From: Prosopocoilus inquinatus
Lineage: Eukaryota; Arthropoda; Insecta; Coleoptera; Lucanidae
NCBI GenBank assembly: GCA_036172665.1
Contig: CM069875.1
Location: forward strand, 13,596,001-13,660,000
Reading direction: 5' to 3'
Length of the DNA: 64,000 nt
The notes beneath the pieces are model-generated. The model had not been told where the DNA came from and ran no database searches. It was given only the letters and a program-made list of their open reading frames with translations. The position numbers and the translations under genes were made by a program. Every line of letters starts with the position of its first letter. Within the stretch, counting starts at the first letter, position 1. Shown piece after piece: positions 1 through 11,969 of the stretch.

Positions 1-2790
1 TTTAGTGTAAACACTAAATAGTGTTTTCTCAGAAATAAAGAATTTATTTCAAAACGTATTGGAAATTGGAAGCGAGAGTTGTCATTTTTATATCCTTTAA
101 TAAAGGCGGAGAAGAAGTCTTCGTCAAAAAGATGAAACATTTTCTATAATTACTCACTGGGAGTTGTATCCTTAATAATTATGGAAGGTAAAATGTAAAC
201 AATATGGAAACAGAATTAAAAAGAAAAAACAAAATGCATTGAAAGAATTAGCTACAAAGTTTAATGCAAAATAAACTGAAATAACTAGAATGTTAACAAT
301 CTGCAAGCAAACAAAATTATCTCCTGTTATTAATAATCCACACAACAATAGCTGCTTTCTTTTGTTCATAAAATGTAAGGCGTTTTATATACATTTTTAC
401 ATACTCTACAGAAATAATTGTTTGTCATGTATTTCCAAATACACCAGACAACACCAGACATCTTACGTTAAATAATTAAAATTGTTTCAGAAAGCAAAAA
501 AAAAAACGTTGTCACCTCGAATTGTGCGCGATAGTTCGATCACATCTTGGAAAGTAAATTTGTTGACCGATTAATTGTGCATTACGATCACCGCACACTA
601 TCATGTAATCGTCGTCGGAGATAATAACTGCATTTCTTTTTCTGCTGATTCATTTTCATTTCTTTCCAAATTTTATTTATCCAAATTATATTCCACCTTT
701 TTCACCTTATTTCGTACAATCACTTCTCTTTCCCTTTTATCAAATTATACTATGTATAAGTTCATTCTCGCGCTCTTAAAATGCATTGTTTCTTTCTATG
801 CATTTGTTTTTCCATGTTCGTTTTTGGTTTATGAACGAATTAATGAATAAAGAGCATTTGAAAAATGAACAAAACATTTTTTTGCTGTTTTACATTTAAG
901 GCAAACTTGTTTCGTTGGAGTGGACATTATTTTTTTAGAATTTTTTTTACCTCATTCGCTTGAAGATAGTCTTCAATCTTTAATTAAATGAAGTCTCAAA
1001 TAAAAGAAAATTTCTCGTAAAAATTAAAACACGGTTCGTCGTTTGTAAAACAGCAATTATTGTTGTTTACGAAAATAGCTTTTGATTTTTCTTTTCTTTT
1101 TGCTGGCAAAAGTCACTTACTTGTTTTGTTTAATCAAACATGTTTAATCTGAAGGCAGATCATCTGACCAATCTTAATTACAGACAATATTTCTTATGTA
1201 AGAAATTATAAAACAATCGTATTTTTATAAAATTGCAAGCGAACCGTAAATATCCTCTTCAAACCTAGGATGTCAGAAGATATTCTCAGACCCAAACTTA
1301 TCGCTGACGCATATTATTATATATATTTGTCATATTAATGTCCCTTTAATACGTTCGTTAATTCATAAATAAAACACGAACATGGAAAAATAAATGCATA
1401 GAAAAAAACAATGTTTTTTTTTAACAGCACGAGTTAACTCATACATACTACAAACTGATAAAGCGAAAAGAGAGGGTAACAAAAGTGGAATACGATTTGG
1501 ATAAATTCAATTTGGAAAAATGAAAACGAATCAGCAGAAAAAATTTAAGAGCAGTTATTCTCTGTAACATATGAAATATGTATTTTTTAGCATTTCAAAC
1601 CTTTTTCTGATTTGAAGCAAAAGAATACCATTCTGTTTTAAAAGGTCATCGACCGTTCACAAAAACTAGTCCTGTTCATACATGTTCACAAATTATTTCA
1701 CCTTCCTTTTTCTTGAGAAAAATCAAACATATAGACGTAAAAATTAAAAAAAAAAAACATATTTGATAAGTATTGCATATTATAGTATTAATGAATGCGA
1801 CCTAACAAAATTGTAAACATCGAATTTATGTATTTGATGCTATTACTAGTTGCTTGACAAGTGTATTACGAACTGTAGACCTACACAATAAATATACCAT
1901 TATTTTTACTATTTAAAATATTTTTTATCGTACGCTTTGCTATTTACCAACATTTGTAGTTTTAAATGACACACATTAACGTAGCAGCATTCCAATAAAA
2001 TTTTTGCTGAATTTGCGTTTATCAGAGTTTATTGACTCGATAGTCCTACTCAATGTTTCTGTATGGAGAAGAAAAAACACACCCTTGTAGTCACCTCCCT
2101 GTCGGCTACAATCAATAATGATTAATAGAGTAAAATCTTTAAATATTGAAAAACTGAAACACATTACGAAAGGCTTTACAGATTGCTGAAATTGAGCATA
2201 CATATCATATAAAATAGAAAATGTGTGCTTATCAAAATCTAAAACTTAAATTGTCATAAGGATATACTTAAAACATTTTTGAAAATCATTTCTACATGCT
2301 TGACATTTCTAATTCTAGATCATTCGAGCGTTACACACAATCATCATTCGCACCACCACCACCACCAAAACAATTCCTAATTTTTAATATCTCAATATAT
2401 TTCTTAAATAAAAAGAAAATTAAAAAGGAAACATCTTCCTGTTAAAACAAGCGTGAAATAAAATTAGATTCTAACGAAGCGTCTTAACATTTTCATGATC
2501 CTCGCCTGCAGTCAAGGGACTTAACAAGAAGACTTGTCGATTTAGATCAATTTAACGGTTCTTATTTAAAAAAGTTGAAATGCAATTTTATGGGCTTAAA
2601 TAAAAAATAATCATCAAAAAGTTACATTCTAAATTAGTATTTTAATTTTGGTTTTATACAAAATTCAGCGTGTTTTGGTTTGACAAAAATTGTTTTTGTG
2701 TTTCATCAAATCAAGTGTAGGTTCAAGGGTTCTATACGAAGAAATAAATCGATAAAAAAATCAACATAAAAATATTTCAGAAGAGAAAAC
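1..2790. other. AT-rich non-coding DNA with inverted-repeat element
   Basis: No supported gene; the open frames here are short, low-complexity and start or stop at random. The segment at about 423-618 has an inverted relative at 10950-11110, and 1140-1250 has a direct relative near 11300-11390, so this stretch is probably an old repeat copy. A CACCACCACC-type short repeat lies near 2350-2365. Confidence 0.6.
630..1550. repeat. Foldback repeat with arms of about 220 bp
   Basis: The arm at 630-865 is the reverse complement of the arm at about 1330-1550. For example TTTCTGCTGATTCATTTTC near 636 is matched by the complement of the sequence ending near 1547, and TATGCATTTGTTTTTCCATG near 796 by the complement of 1381-1400. 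The roughly 470-bp spacer is not obviously coding. This is consistent with a foldback or long-TIR DNA element; no transposase is seen. Confidence 0.75.
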
Positions 2791-2799
2791 TTCAACAAA

Positions 2800-3300
2800 T
2801 AACAGTGACCTGTTTAAATAACAGTTAAATGACAGGTAGGAGATTATTGACAACAGTCATCAATTTACGAATAACAGCTAGCATTTCATAAATAACAGGT
2901 CAAAAACAGGTCAGTTTATAAATAACTGGTATATAACAGGTAAAAGTTTATTAATATTATATTTTATTAGAACTTATGTAATATCCATGTTTCTTTTGTT
3001 GAAAGACACATTGATATTATAGAAAGCTATAATAAAATATAAGAGAAAATTGTTTTGAGCATAGAATAACAGATGAAAAATTGTTTGCAACAAACTTAAA
3101 TGATATGACAGAAATAATTTTCTCTTTTTACCTAAATTATTTTCTCACGTCATTCTTATACTTAAAGTAATTTTCAAATTATTTCTGTCATTTCATTTAA
3201 GATTGACGCAAATAATTTTTCATCTACTATTCTATGCAGTTTTCTTGTTGAAAGGTACATTGATATTTTCAGGAAGCTCTAATAAAATGTAAGAGATTTT
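2800..3300. repeat. Nested inverted and direct repeats
   Basis: Positions 3058-3120 and 3175-3238 form an inverted repeat of about 62 bp with about 55 bp between. Outside it, 2995-3045 and 3243-3297 are direct repeats (TTGTTGAAAG, then ACATTGATATT, then TAATAAAAT). Upstream, 2800-2945 repeats short AACAG/ACAGGT motifs, some of which recur at 3530-3580. Confidence 0.7.
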
Positions 3301-3764
3301 TTCAACATTTAAAGGATTGCGCACACGTACAATTATTTTTTCACAAGAACGAGAACTCTCAAATCATTTAGAGTTTAGAAAACGTCAAGCAAAAAAGAAA
3401 ATAATTTTCAATTTTGAACTCATTAAACTGCGTAAGATTGCGTAAAAACACACTTTGTTTTACTTTCTCATTATAAAAGTCTATCAACTTCAGAACAGTT
3501 TTTCTGTACAGTTGTTATTTTTACACAAATAACAGCTAGGAGATTATTCATAACAGTTATCAATTTACCAATAAAAAATAAAAGATATAAGTATCAATAT
3601 AATATATACCGATTAAACATTGTAATGAATTACAATTACAATACAATACACTGAGAATCTTATACACTGTGAACGTTTAGAGTGGAATAATCCATATAAA
3701 TAAGTGCCAGATCATCTGCCGCTAAAATCCTCGTACAGATATTTTTATTAGCGCGAATATTTTT

Positions 3765-4240
3765 TTAAAGACGTCATCGACTTGTTTTTTAATAGCACGC
3801 CCCCAATTTTTCGCAGATTTGAGTAGATTTGAAAATTCTGATTTCATCAATATGCATAATTTGACATTCGCACTGTCGGTACCCGAGAAATTAATTACGA
3901 AAAATACACACAAAAAATGGAGGTTCCACGGAAGAAAAATTATCAAGATCTGTCAAATTTACTTGATGATACTTTTTATCATTTATTTCAACTAAGGTGT
4001 TGAAACAAATGATTATTTGCCGGTTCGTGCATCAGTTGTTCACTTTGTCTGAAATAAACCGTAGAAAATTTTCCATTTTTTGTTTTTCTTTCGTAATTAA
4101 TATCTCGGGTAGCGTCAATGCAATTGTCAAATTATGTATATTGATGAAATCAGAATTTTCAAATTTACCCAAATCTGCTAAAAAATTGTGGGCGTGCTAT
4201 TAAAAAAAAAATGTCGATGACGTCATTGCGGAAAGGGTTA
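3765..4240. mobile_element. Foldback element abutting truncated Gypsy element
   Basis: Arms at about 3769-3925 and 4060-4225 are inverted copies with some indels. Both carry GACGTCATCGAC near the outer end and a GGGCGTGCTATTA or TAATAGCACGCCC motif further in. Between them lie about 135 bp of unique sequence. The two small open frames in the arms mirror each other and are not genes. The right end meets the broken integrase frame of the Gypsy element near 4240. Confidence 0.75.
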
Positions 4241-5591
4241 CGTACGTGTCCCAGTCCCTCTGATGATTGGAAACGACCTTGGACAAATGTCGGTTGATGG
4301 TTCTATTGAACCTTTCCACCATTCCGTCCGACTGTGGGTGGAGTGCAATTGTTCTAGTTTTTCGTACGCCGAGCAGAGTACACACGTTCTTGAACAAGGC
4401 CGATTCAAAGTTCCTTCCTTGGTCTGAATGCAGTTCCATAGGTGCACCATACCGACTAATCCATTCCCTGACAAGGACTTCCGCAATAGTGACTGCCTCT
4501 TGGTTAGGTAGGGCGTAAGCTTCAACCCACTTGCTAAAGTAGTCCATTACCACGACGATGTACTTGTTTCCACCATTCGTTTCCGGAAACGGGCCGGCTA
4601 CATCGATGGCAACTCTCTCAAAAGGACTTCCAACGTTGTACTGTCTCATGGGAGCCTTACCCCGCCTGTGGGGACCGTTACTGGCTGCGCAGACTGTACA
4701 CTTTCTGCACCAATCCTTCACGTCTTCCTTGCAGTTCACCCAGTAAAATCTTTCGCGCACCTTCTCCATAGTCTTCTTAACTCCCAGATGCCCTCCGGAA
4801 GTTCCATCGTGAAGTTCCCTCAGAACTTCTGGCACCCTATTCTTGGGGATCAGTAACTGTGTCTTCTGTTCCATGCCTTCCTGATTCTCTATGCTTCGTC
4901 TCAGAAGACCACGATCCAACACTATGGAGTCCCACTGCGCCCAGTATGATTTTACGGACGGTGCACATGGTGCTACCTCTTCCCAGGTAGGCCTCGCGTC
5001 CCTGATTTTCCACTCTAGCACTAATTTCAAATCCGGGTCGTTCTCCTGGTCTCTTCGCAGTTCTTCGCCTTGCCATTTGTCATCAACAATGGCTGTCCTC
5101 GCAGTCGTGGCTACTTTCTCGTCCAAACGACTACAGTGCTTACAGTCTTCGGCACAGGGTCTTCTCGACAGAGCATCGGCATTTCGATGGCTAGTTCCTG
5201 CCCGATGCTGAATTTCAAAATCGTACTTCTGAAGTCGTTCGATCCATCGTGCAACTTGCCCTTCTGGGTTCTTGAAACGGAGAAGCCATTTTAGAGCGGC
5301 ATGGTCGGTTCTCAGCAGGAAGCGTCTACCATACAAGTACTTGTAGAAGTGTTCTATCGTTTTTACGACGGCTAGCAATTCCCTTCTTGTGACGCAATAG
5401 TTTCGTTCCGGCTTTGATAGGACTTTACTGAAGTAGCCGATCACCTTCTCTTGCCCCTCTTGTATCTGGGAGAGTACGCCACCAATCCCAACGTTGCTAG
5501 CATCTGTGTCCACGACGAACTTGCCTTCCGGGAGAGGATAACTCAAAATAGGAGCACTAATCAAGTACTGCTTTAGTTGTTCAAAGCCAAT
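4226..5591 (-). pseudogene. Gypsy RNase H and integrase, truncated
   Basis: Continuation of the same frame after the stop at 5592-5594. RNase H begins with FVVDTDASNVGIGG and includes LLRTDHAALKWLL. Integrase shows an HHCC zinc-binding region (GGHLGVKKTMEKVRERFYW, then CRKCTVC), and the catalytic core has all three acidic residues: D in VAIDVAGPFP, D in LHSDQGRNF and E in DGMVERFNR. The frame then runs RDWDTYV and passes into unrelated foldback sequence near 4240. The C-terminal integrase domain is absent. Confidence 0.92.
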
Positions 5592-8142
5592 TTAACACTG
5601 TTGGTCCCATTCAAATGGACGACCTTCTTCAGTGAGTTTTGTTAACGGCTTAGCAATGTCTGCAAATCCAGGAACGTAGCGCCGATAGTAAGTGCACAGG
5701 CCAAGGAAACTCCTTATTTGGTGTTTATTTCTGGGAGTTGGCCATTTTTTCACCACCTGAATCTTCACAGGATCCACGGCGATTCCATTTCCATTAACAA
5801 TGTGCCCCAGGTAATTCACTTCCTTCTGGAACAGGTGACACTTCTTGAGGCTAAGCTTTAGTCGAGCTCCGCGAAGCCGCTGGAACACTCCTTCCAGGTT
5901 CCTTAGGTGGTCGTCGAACAGCTTTCCCACGACAATTATGTCATCAAAGTACACCATGCACGTTGTCCAGGACAGACCTTTCAGAACCGTCTCCATTAAC
6001 CTCTCGAATGTCGCTGGGGCATTACATAATCCGAATGGCATCACTGTGAACTGCCACAGACCCATACCAATGGAAAACGCCGTCTTTTCTCGATCTTCGG
6101 GCGCCAGCTCCACTTGCCAATATCCACTTTTTAAGTCCAAAGTTGAGAAGATCTTTGAGCCGGCCAGGGTGTCCAGGGTATCATCAATCCGTGGCAGGGG
6201 ATAGCTGTCCTTCTTGGTGACATTATTGAGTAACCGGTAGTCTACACAGAACCTGGTGGACCCATCCTTCTTCTTCACAAGCACTACTGGTGACGCCCAC
6301 GGACTGCTTGATGGTTCTATTACATTATCCTTTTCCATCTCGCGAATAATGCGTTCCGCTTCCTCACGCTTCGCCAACGGTAATCGCCTTGGAGCTTGAC
6401 GGATAGGTCTTTCTTCTCCAGTCTCTATTTTGTGTTTCACGACATCAGTTCTTCCCTTGGATCCATTTTCTACCTCAAATACATCTTGATAGCGGCCGAT
6501 CAGATTCTTTGCTTTAGTCTTCTGGTCTGGAGTCAATTCCTGGGCTGTTGACATAACCATTTCCCATAATTTCTTTGGGACTTTTGGCACGTTTGTTTCA
6601 AGTTGCCGGGAGATGGAGGACACCATGGTGCAGCTTCCCAAGATTGTTCCTTTCTTGATATTGACAGAGAAACAATTGACGTTCATCAGGCGGACAGGTA
6701 CTTCCTTCTTCGCCGTCAACAACATTTTCCCAACGAGGACTCCTCTTCCAATCCTTTGATCATCAGTATTAGGTTCAACCATAATGACTTGCCCATCTTG
6801 AAAAACACCGTCCAGTTTTGCGTCGACGATAACCTCAGTCCTGCTGGGTAATACAACGTCTTCAGCGAGGACTACTCGAGCGGCCACGTCCCCTCGTTGA
6901 TGTAGAACCAACTCCTCATTATTGACCGCCATCACGCCACGCTTTAAGTCCAATTGGAACCCGTGGGCACACATGACGTCCATGCCCAAAATTGCCTCGT
7001 CCTCTATATCTGCCACCAGTGCACGGTGTTTTATTGGAGTTGAACCAATGGTGTTGATAACCTCTACTTCACCGTGGACAGTTGCTGATGTTCCAGTTGC
7101 AGTTTTCAGTCTCCACTTGGTCGGCTCGGTGCGTCCAGATGACTTAATGACGTCGGGTCTTAGGATGGTCTTCGTCGCACCCGTATCCAACAACATGGTG
7201 TGAGGAATGTCATCAATGGTGACATCCAAGAAGACACCGCTGGTTAACTGCCGTAGGGATATTACTTGTTTGGCTTTCGTCTTTGGGGGCCTTTGAATAC
7301 GGGTCGTCGTTTGCCCCTCTGCACCGGCCCGGCTTAGTTTAACTGTGGCTTCCTTGGATCCTGTCTGGGCTTTGGACATCGCCTGCGAACATGTCCTTCG
7401 TCCTGGCATTTCCAGCGGCTTCTTCTGCTTGAAGACCTGTTCCACAGTGCGGCGAACATCCTCGGCGGTGGTATACTCCCTGGGTCGCTCCTTTATAGCA
7501 GATCCCACGTTGGCGTTAGCGGATTCTTCCTCTTCTTCCTCTTGGAAGTCCATAGCCGCTCGCACCTTGACATGCCCTCTTAAGACTCGTCTCGCCGCTT
7601 CAAATTCCAAGGCATAAGCCAATGCGTTCTTGGACGTCTTCGGATTGGTCATTCTCAATGCCTGCTGGTTGTCTGGGTCACGGATTCCATCTATGAAAGT
7701 CTGCACCGTCAAACATTTGAGGAATTCAACAGGAGCTGTGGGATATGCCAACTGGGCCAGACGCGCTACGTCCGCTTCGAATTCCTGAAGACTTTCTCCG
7801 GATTTCTGACAGCGATTCCTCAACTGCGCATGGTATACCTCGGTCAGATGGGCCTGTCCGTAACGCATTTCCATCCTATTCACCAGCTTGTCGAAGTCTT
7901 CTTGTTCCTCTGGCGGCATCGTCTGTAGCACATCGATAGCGTCCCCTCTCAAGGCCACAATTAACGAAGTGGCTTTTTCGCTGGCCGTCCATCTGTTTGC
8001 CTTTGCTGCTGCTTCGAACTGTTTGAAGTAGTTGGGCCAAAAAGACTTTCCATCGAACGTTGGTGGTTTTATTTTCAATTTCGAATTTTCTGCTGGTCCT
8101 TCCCCAATTAGGGTTTCATTGTTTTCTAGTGTTTCTACTGGT
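5592..8142 (-). pseudogene. Gypsy gag capsid, protease and reverse transcriptase
   Basis: Open minus-strand frame of about 830 codons. It begins with a retrotransposon gag capsid-like region (the FWPNYFKQFEAAA segment, then REY-type linker). Protease follows, with the active-site triad in MLLDTGATKTIL. Reverse transcriptase has FCVDYRLLN, FSTLDLKSGYWQ, the GLCNAPATFERLM segment and the catalytic MVYFDDIIV. The C-terminal connection (KKWPTPRNKHQIRSFLGL) leads toward RNase H but is cut by an in-frame TAA at 5592-5594. The same frame continues downstream as RNase H-integrase, so this was one polyprotein. No clear zinc knuckle is visible between capsid and protease. Confidence 0.92.
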
Positions 8143-8851
8143 GGCTAATCCCCGAACACTCGCAACCCCGCCATGATTTGTTCCAGATTTTTGACTTTGT
8201 TATCCTGCTGGAATCCACATTTTCTTGCAGGTTTCTTGTTTCTTCTGATATTTTTACCACTAGTTTATCTTCGAGTCCTTTCGTCTGTTCTAGAAATTCA
8301 CCCTTTAAATTTCCGGACTGTTCTAGAAGTTTCTCGTCGAAATTTCTGGATTGCTCTAGAAATTTCTCGTCTAAGTCTTTAGATTGTTCCAACAATTTAT
8401 TTTGTAATTTGTCGAAATTTCCAGATTGTTCTAGAAGCTTCTCCTCTAAATTTCTGGATTGTTCCATCAATTTAGTTTGCAACTCGTCTTTGAAATTTAC
8501 AGATTGTTCTCGAAGTTCGTCCTTGAAATTTCCAGATTGTTCTAGAAGCTTTTTCTCTAAATTTCCAGACTGTTCTTGAAACTTCTCGTCCAAATTTCTG
8601 GATTGTTCTCGAAATTCATCCTTCAAGATTTTATTAAAATCGACGGGACCACACGAAATTTCGAAAAGGAACGTCTCTGGATCTTCACCAGCTGTCAACA
8701 AATCGGATCGGAGACGCTGTTGAAGTGCGCCTTTCAAACCACAGGTTTCTAACTCTCCTTTCAAACCACAGGTTTCTAACTCTCGTTCTTCCAATTCGGT
8801 TTTTAATTCGGCCACTTTTAGGTCTTTCAACAACACTTTTCTCGTAGCCAT
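8135..8851 (-). pseudogene. Gypsy gag N-terminal region with hendecad coiled coil
   Basis: Starts at an ATG (8851) followed by a short helical segment (MATRKVLLKDLKVAELK) that resembles the SAP-like start of some insect gag proteins. ELETCGLKG is duplicated in tandem. From about 8640 down to 8270 come ten EQS/EQT-containing repeats, mostly 11 residues apart (for example LLEQSGNFK), predicting a long coiled coil. The frame then shifts near 8210-8240: the downstream gag capsid lies in another frame, and that frame also has a TAG at 8145-8147. I infer one indel plus one nonsense change, not programmed frameshifting. Confidence 0.85.
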
Positions 8852-8930
8852 TGTTTTTTTCCGATACTGTACTTATTTAATAATCTGATTAAATTTAATT
8901 TACTTTAAATTGTTTATTTATTTGCACAAA

Positions 8931-8947
8931 CCCCACACCTGACACCA
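8931..8947 (-). promoter_or_regulatory. tRNA-Leu-type primer binding site
   Basis: One base inside the LTR the minus strand reads TGGTGTCAGGTGTGGGG. TGGTGTCAGG is complementary to the 3' end (CCTGACACCA) expected of a leucine tRNA, and the following GTGGG partly fits the T-arm side. This is where minus-strand DNA synthesis would be primed. Confidence 0.75.
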
Positions 8948-8948
8948 C

Positions 8949-9224
8949 TGTTACGTTTCTAGGGTTTATGTTTATTTATTTAAACGAATAAAACACTCGA
9001 TAAGAACTTAACCGTAATTTAATAAAGCTTAAAAACTAATTTATTTGTAATAATTTTTTTCACACTAAAATCTAACTTCGACGTTCGCTGTTAGAATTCG
9101 ACTGCCTAGTGAGTCAACTCCGGGCGATTTTATATCATTTGCTGGCGTCTGGAAGTCTCTACGCTGGAAGATTCTAGTTTGTTCGATGTAGGCCCCGACC
9201 GCGTGACGGCCGATGACACATAAC
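8949..9224 (-). repeat. 5' LTR of the Gypsy element
   Basis: Lies immediately upstream of the primer site. Read on the minus strand it runs from TGTTATG (9224) to CGTAACA (8949), giving the TG...CA ends expected of an LTR, about 276 bp long. AATAAA-like signals lie near 8975-8985. The outer boundary rests on the terminal inverted match only, since no second LTR survives for comparison. Confidence 0.65.
9128..9134 (-). promoter_or_regulatory. TATA box in the LTR
   Basis: TATAAAA on the minus strand, inside the LTR and upstream of gag, at a position suitable for the element's own RNA polymerase II promoter. Motif and context only. Confidence 0.5.
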
Positions 9225-9343
9225 AGCGGACCGACTTCTTGACGCCTTGGCTAAGTCAGGTTGGCTCGCCACAATACAATATTTCTGAAAGAAGAAGAAA
9301 AACACTTTAATTTCAAATGCAGCGAAAGAACTTTTAAAGAGAG

Positions 9344-10095
9344 ATTATTGATAGCAGTCATCAATTTACCAATAAAATTACACAAAAATGTCTCAAAATT
9401 AATATCTGAAGCACTTAAAGTATGAATCTTTTCCCAGAACATTTTCAAATACTGCTGTGCTTAGGTCGAATCATCCTAAATGCAGAAGAATAAATCTTTT
9501 GACATTAATAAGATATTATGAAATTTGCGAAATTCTGTGTCTGACAATTTTCCGTTTTAATTATGCATGTCTCTAAAACCTCTAAGGTATATGAGAAACC
9601 TACACAAATCTGTCCAAATATATAATAATATATAGGGCGTTCCGTTAGAAATAAATATATTTTCTATACCCAAGAAACTAAACACTTTGTAAAGTGCCAA
9701 GTGCTTCGCGAAACATCTTGCTGAATCGTCGATTTAAAAGTATGATTGACCGAGGGCCGTTCGAGTTGGCTATTTTAAATTTCGGAAGAAAAAAGAATTC
9801 TTATTACAGCTTCCTGTAATAAGAATGTTTCCTTATAATCAATTAGATTTCTTTTTATCTTGTTTTTCAAATTTTTTTCAAAAATTTTATATTTTATGAG
9901 TTATCAATTTAGCAATAAAATTACACAAAAATGCCTCAAAATTAATATCTGCAGCACTTAAATGCATTTAAAGTACGTAAGTACGTAGTAAATTGAAATT
10001 CCAATTCTTATTTAATAATATTCTTTTGTAGAACATTTTCAAATACTGTTATGCTTAGGTTGAATCATCCTAAATGAAGAAAAATAAATCTTCTC
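9344..10095. repeat. Direct repeat pair of about 165-200 bp
   Basis: Copies at 9344-9505 and 9895-10095 share AATAAAATTACACAAAAATG and, after a gap, GAACATTTTCAAATACTG and TGAATCATCCTAAATG-type sequence. The second copy has an extra stretch of about 40 bp. Origin unknown. Confidence 0.75.
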
Positions 10096-11636
10096 AAAAG
10101 GTGAATAACCAAATAAATAATTTTTAGCCTGAAAGTAGTGTAAAATTATCACTAAGAGTTTTTTTTAGTTCCTGTTCCTTCGTTAGCGTTAAATTTTAAG
10201 CATTTTGATTTCGTGAAGTACGTAAGGTTCTGCTAATTGGTTTTTAAATTTTGAGAAAATATAATTTTATATTGTTGGATTTCTTATTTCAAGAGTTCAT
10301 TCAACTCAACGAATTTGAATTATTTTTATTTCTCCTGAAAAAATAAACTTCCGCTTATTTTTCAAAAATTAATTAAACGAGAATCTCATTCTGTAAAACG
10401 ACAGTTATTTATTAATTAATTTTTTTCTAAAATATCATTCACTTTTCTGACCCAACCGGATGTAATTAGTTGTTTTGTTCAAACACGTTGAATCCTGTCT
10501 TTGCAGGTAAATGACCTCTTTCTTTTCTTTTTCTTTTTTTTTGTAATGCCGATGTTTTAAAAAAAATCAAAAAATGAATTATTTAACCACACAACAGTTT
10601 CAATTATTTGCAGTTGCTCAAAGATAACTTTATCAGGTAAGCTTTTCAATATTTTTCTTTTTCCTATCTTTACAATTATATTTCTTCCTATCTGTAGTCG
10701 CAAACAAACAACACCTACCACAGAAAAGTTAAAATTTAACTACGCTACGAAAGAATCAACCAAAGCTGCTGTCTACGATTTAGGAAGAGCATATGTAATA
10801 ACATAGGCCCAGCAAGAGACAAAGAAATTATCAATGTTGAGATAAAAAAAAAATTCAACTTCCTGTGTAGCACCAAGATTGCATTCAAACAATTTTACGG
10901 ACGTTGGAGCAATCATCGATGAAGTATATCGTGCTACATTTTAACCATTCCGACGATGATTACATGGTAGTGTACGGTGATCGTAATGCACAATTAATCG
11001 GTCAAGTGACCGAACTATCGTGAACAATTCGACGTGACAACGGCTTTTTGCTCTCCGAAACAATTTTATTATTTAACATAAGATGTCTGGTGTATTTGAA
11101 AATACATGACAATTATTTCTGTTGTAGAATATGTAAAAATGTACATTTAGCTTTTTCTTTAAAGAAATATATAAATAAATAGACAGTTTATCTACCGCGA
11201 AAATTTTCTCATTTTCTCTCCTGACCTATCCTAAGGTAAAATTGCAACGTCGTTCAGTCATTGCTCGAACAAGAAAGAATTTTGCTGACATTGCTTCTGA
11301 AATACCACACTTACGAATCTTAATTACAAGCAGTATTTCTTATATAAAAGAACGAACATATTATTATTACAAAATTGCAAGCGAGCCGAGTTTACTTTTT
11401 TCTTTCGAAATTTAAAGATTTTTAATTTAGTTTATAAATTATTGATATTTACGTATTATTTAGTTGTACAACGTTTTGCAGTTTCATAAAAATACATAAA
11501 TGACAATTACAAAAAATACACGTAATTTCTTTGATGGGAAAGAAGCGTCCTTAAAAATATTTTCTTGTAATATTTACAGAAATAAATGTAAATAATTTCA
11601 TTAAAAAAATTTAAGCAAGCTTGCACTTTGACAAAT

Positions 11637-11637
<1 letters not shown>

Positions 11638-11667
<30 letters not shown>
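11638..11667. repeat. (AC)n microsatellite
   Basis: About 15 AC dinucleotides in a row. The open frame that reads it as a run of Cys-Val is not a gene. Confidence 0.95.
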
Positions 11668-11671
<4 letters not shown>

Positions 11672-11969
11672 AGTGGGTTCGATAAAAAAAAGCCTTGGAC
11701 TAGTTTTGTTGAATCTGCACATTTTTCAAAGTTCATTGACTCGTTATACTGAACGAACCCGCCGGATAAAATTACAACCCTTCTTCAAAAACTAAACGGG
11801 GGTTAGATTTATTTATTTTCTCAACGACCTCTTCTGGTATTATGACGTCATTGCCAACATTCTTCAGAGCTGCAAGAAGTAAAGATTTTTCTGCAACGGC
11901 CTCTTCGACTCAAGAACTAAAGGGGTAACTTCTTCACCTCTTAAACCACTCCCCTAACTTAAGGGATGA

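Larger units (their letters stand above)
4226..9224 (-). mobile_element. Ty3/Gypsy retrotransposon, 3'-truncated and inactive
   Basis: On the minus strand the order is LTR (8949-9224), primer binding site (8931-8947), gag, protease, reverse transcriptase, RNase H and integrase. The element stops inside the integrase core near 4240, where a foldback element begins, so the rest of integrase and the second LTR are missing. Coding damage includes a gag frameshift, a TAG at 8145-8147 and a TAA at 5592-5594. With only one LTR, insertion age cannot be judged. Confidence 0.93.

Noticed and set aside
575..850. 91-codon frame and other small AT-rich frames in 1-2300
   Set aside because: Low-complexity residues, inside a foldback arm or without any domain; expected by chance.
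8135..8240. Programmed frameshift between gag and pol of the first Gypsy element
   Set aside because: The shift falls inside gag, before the capsid, and the receiving frame also has a TAG at 8145-8147; mutation is simpler.
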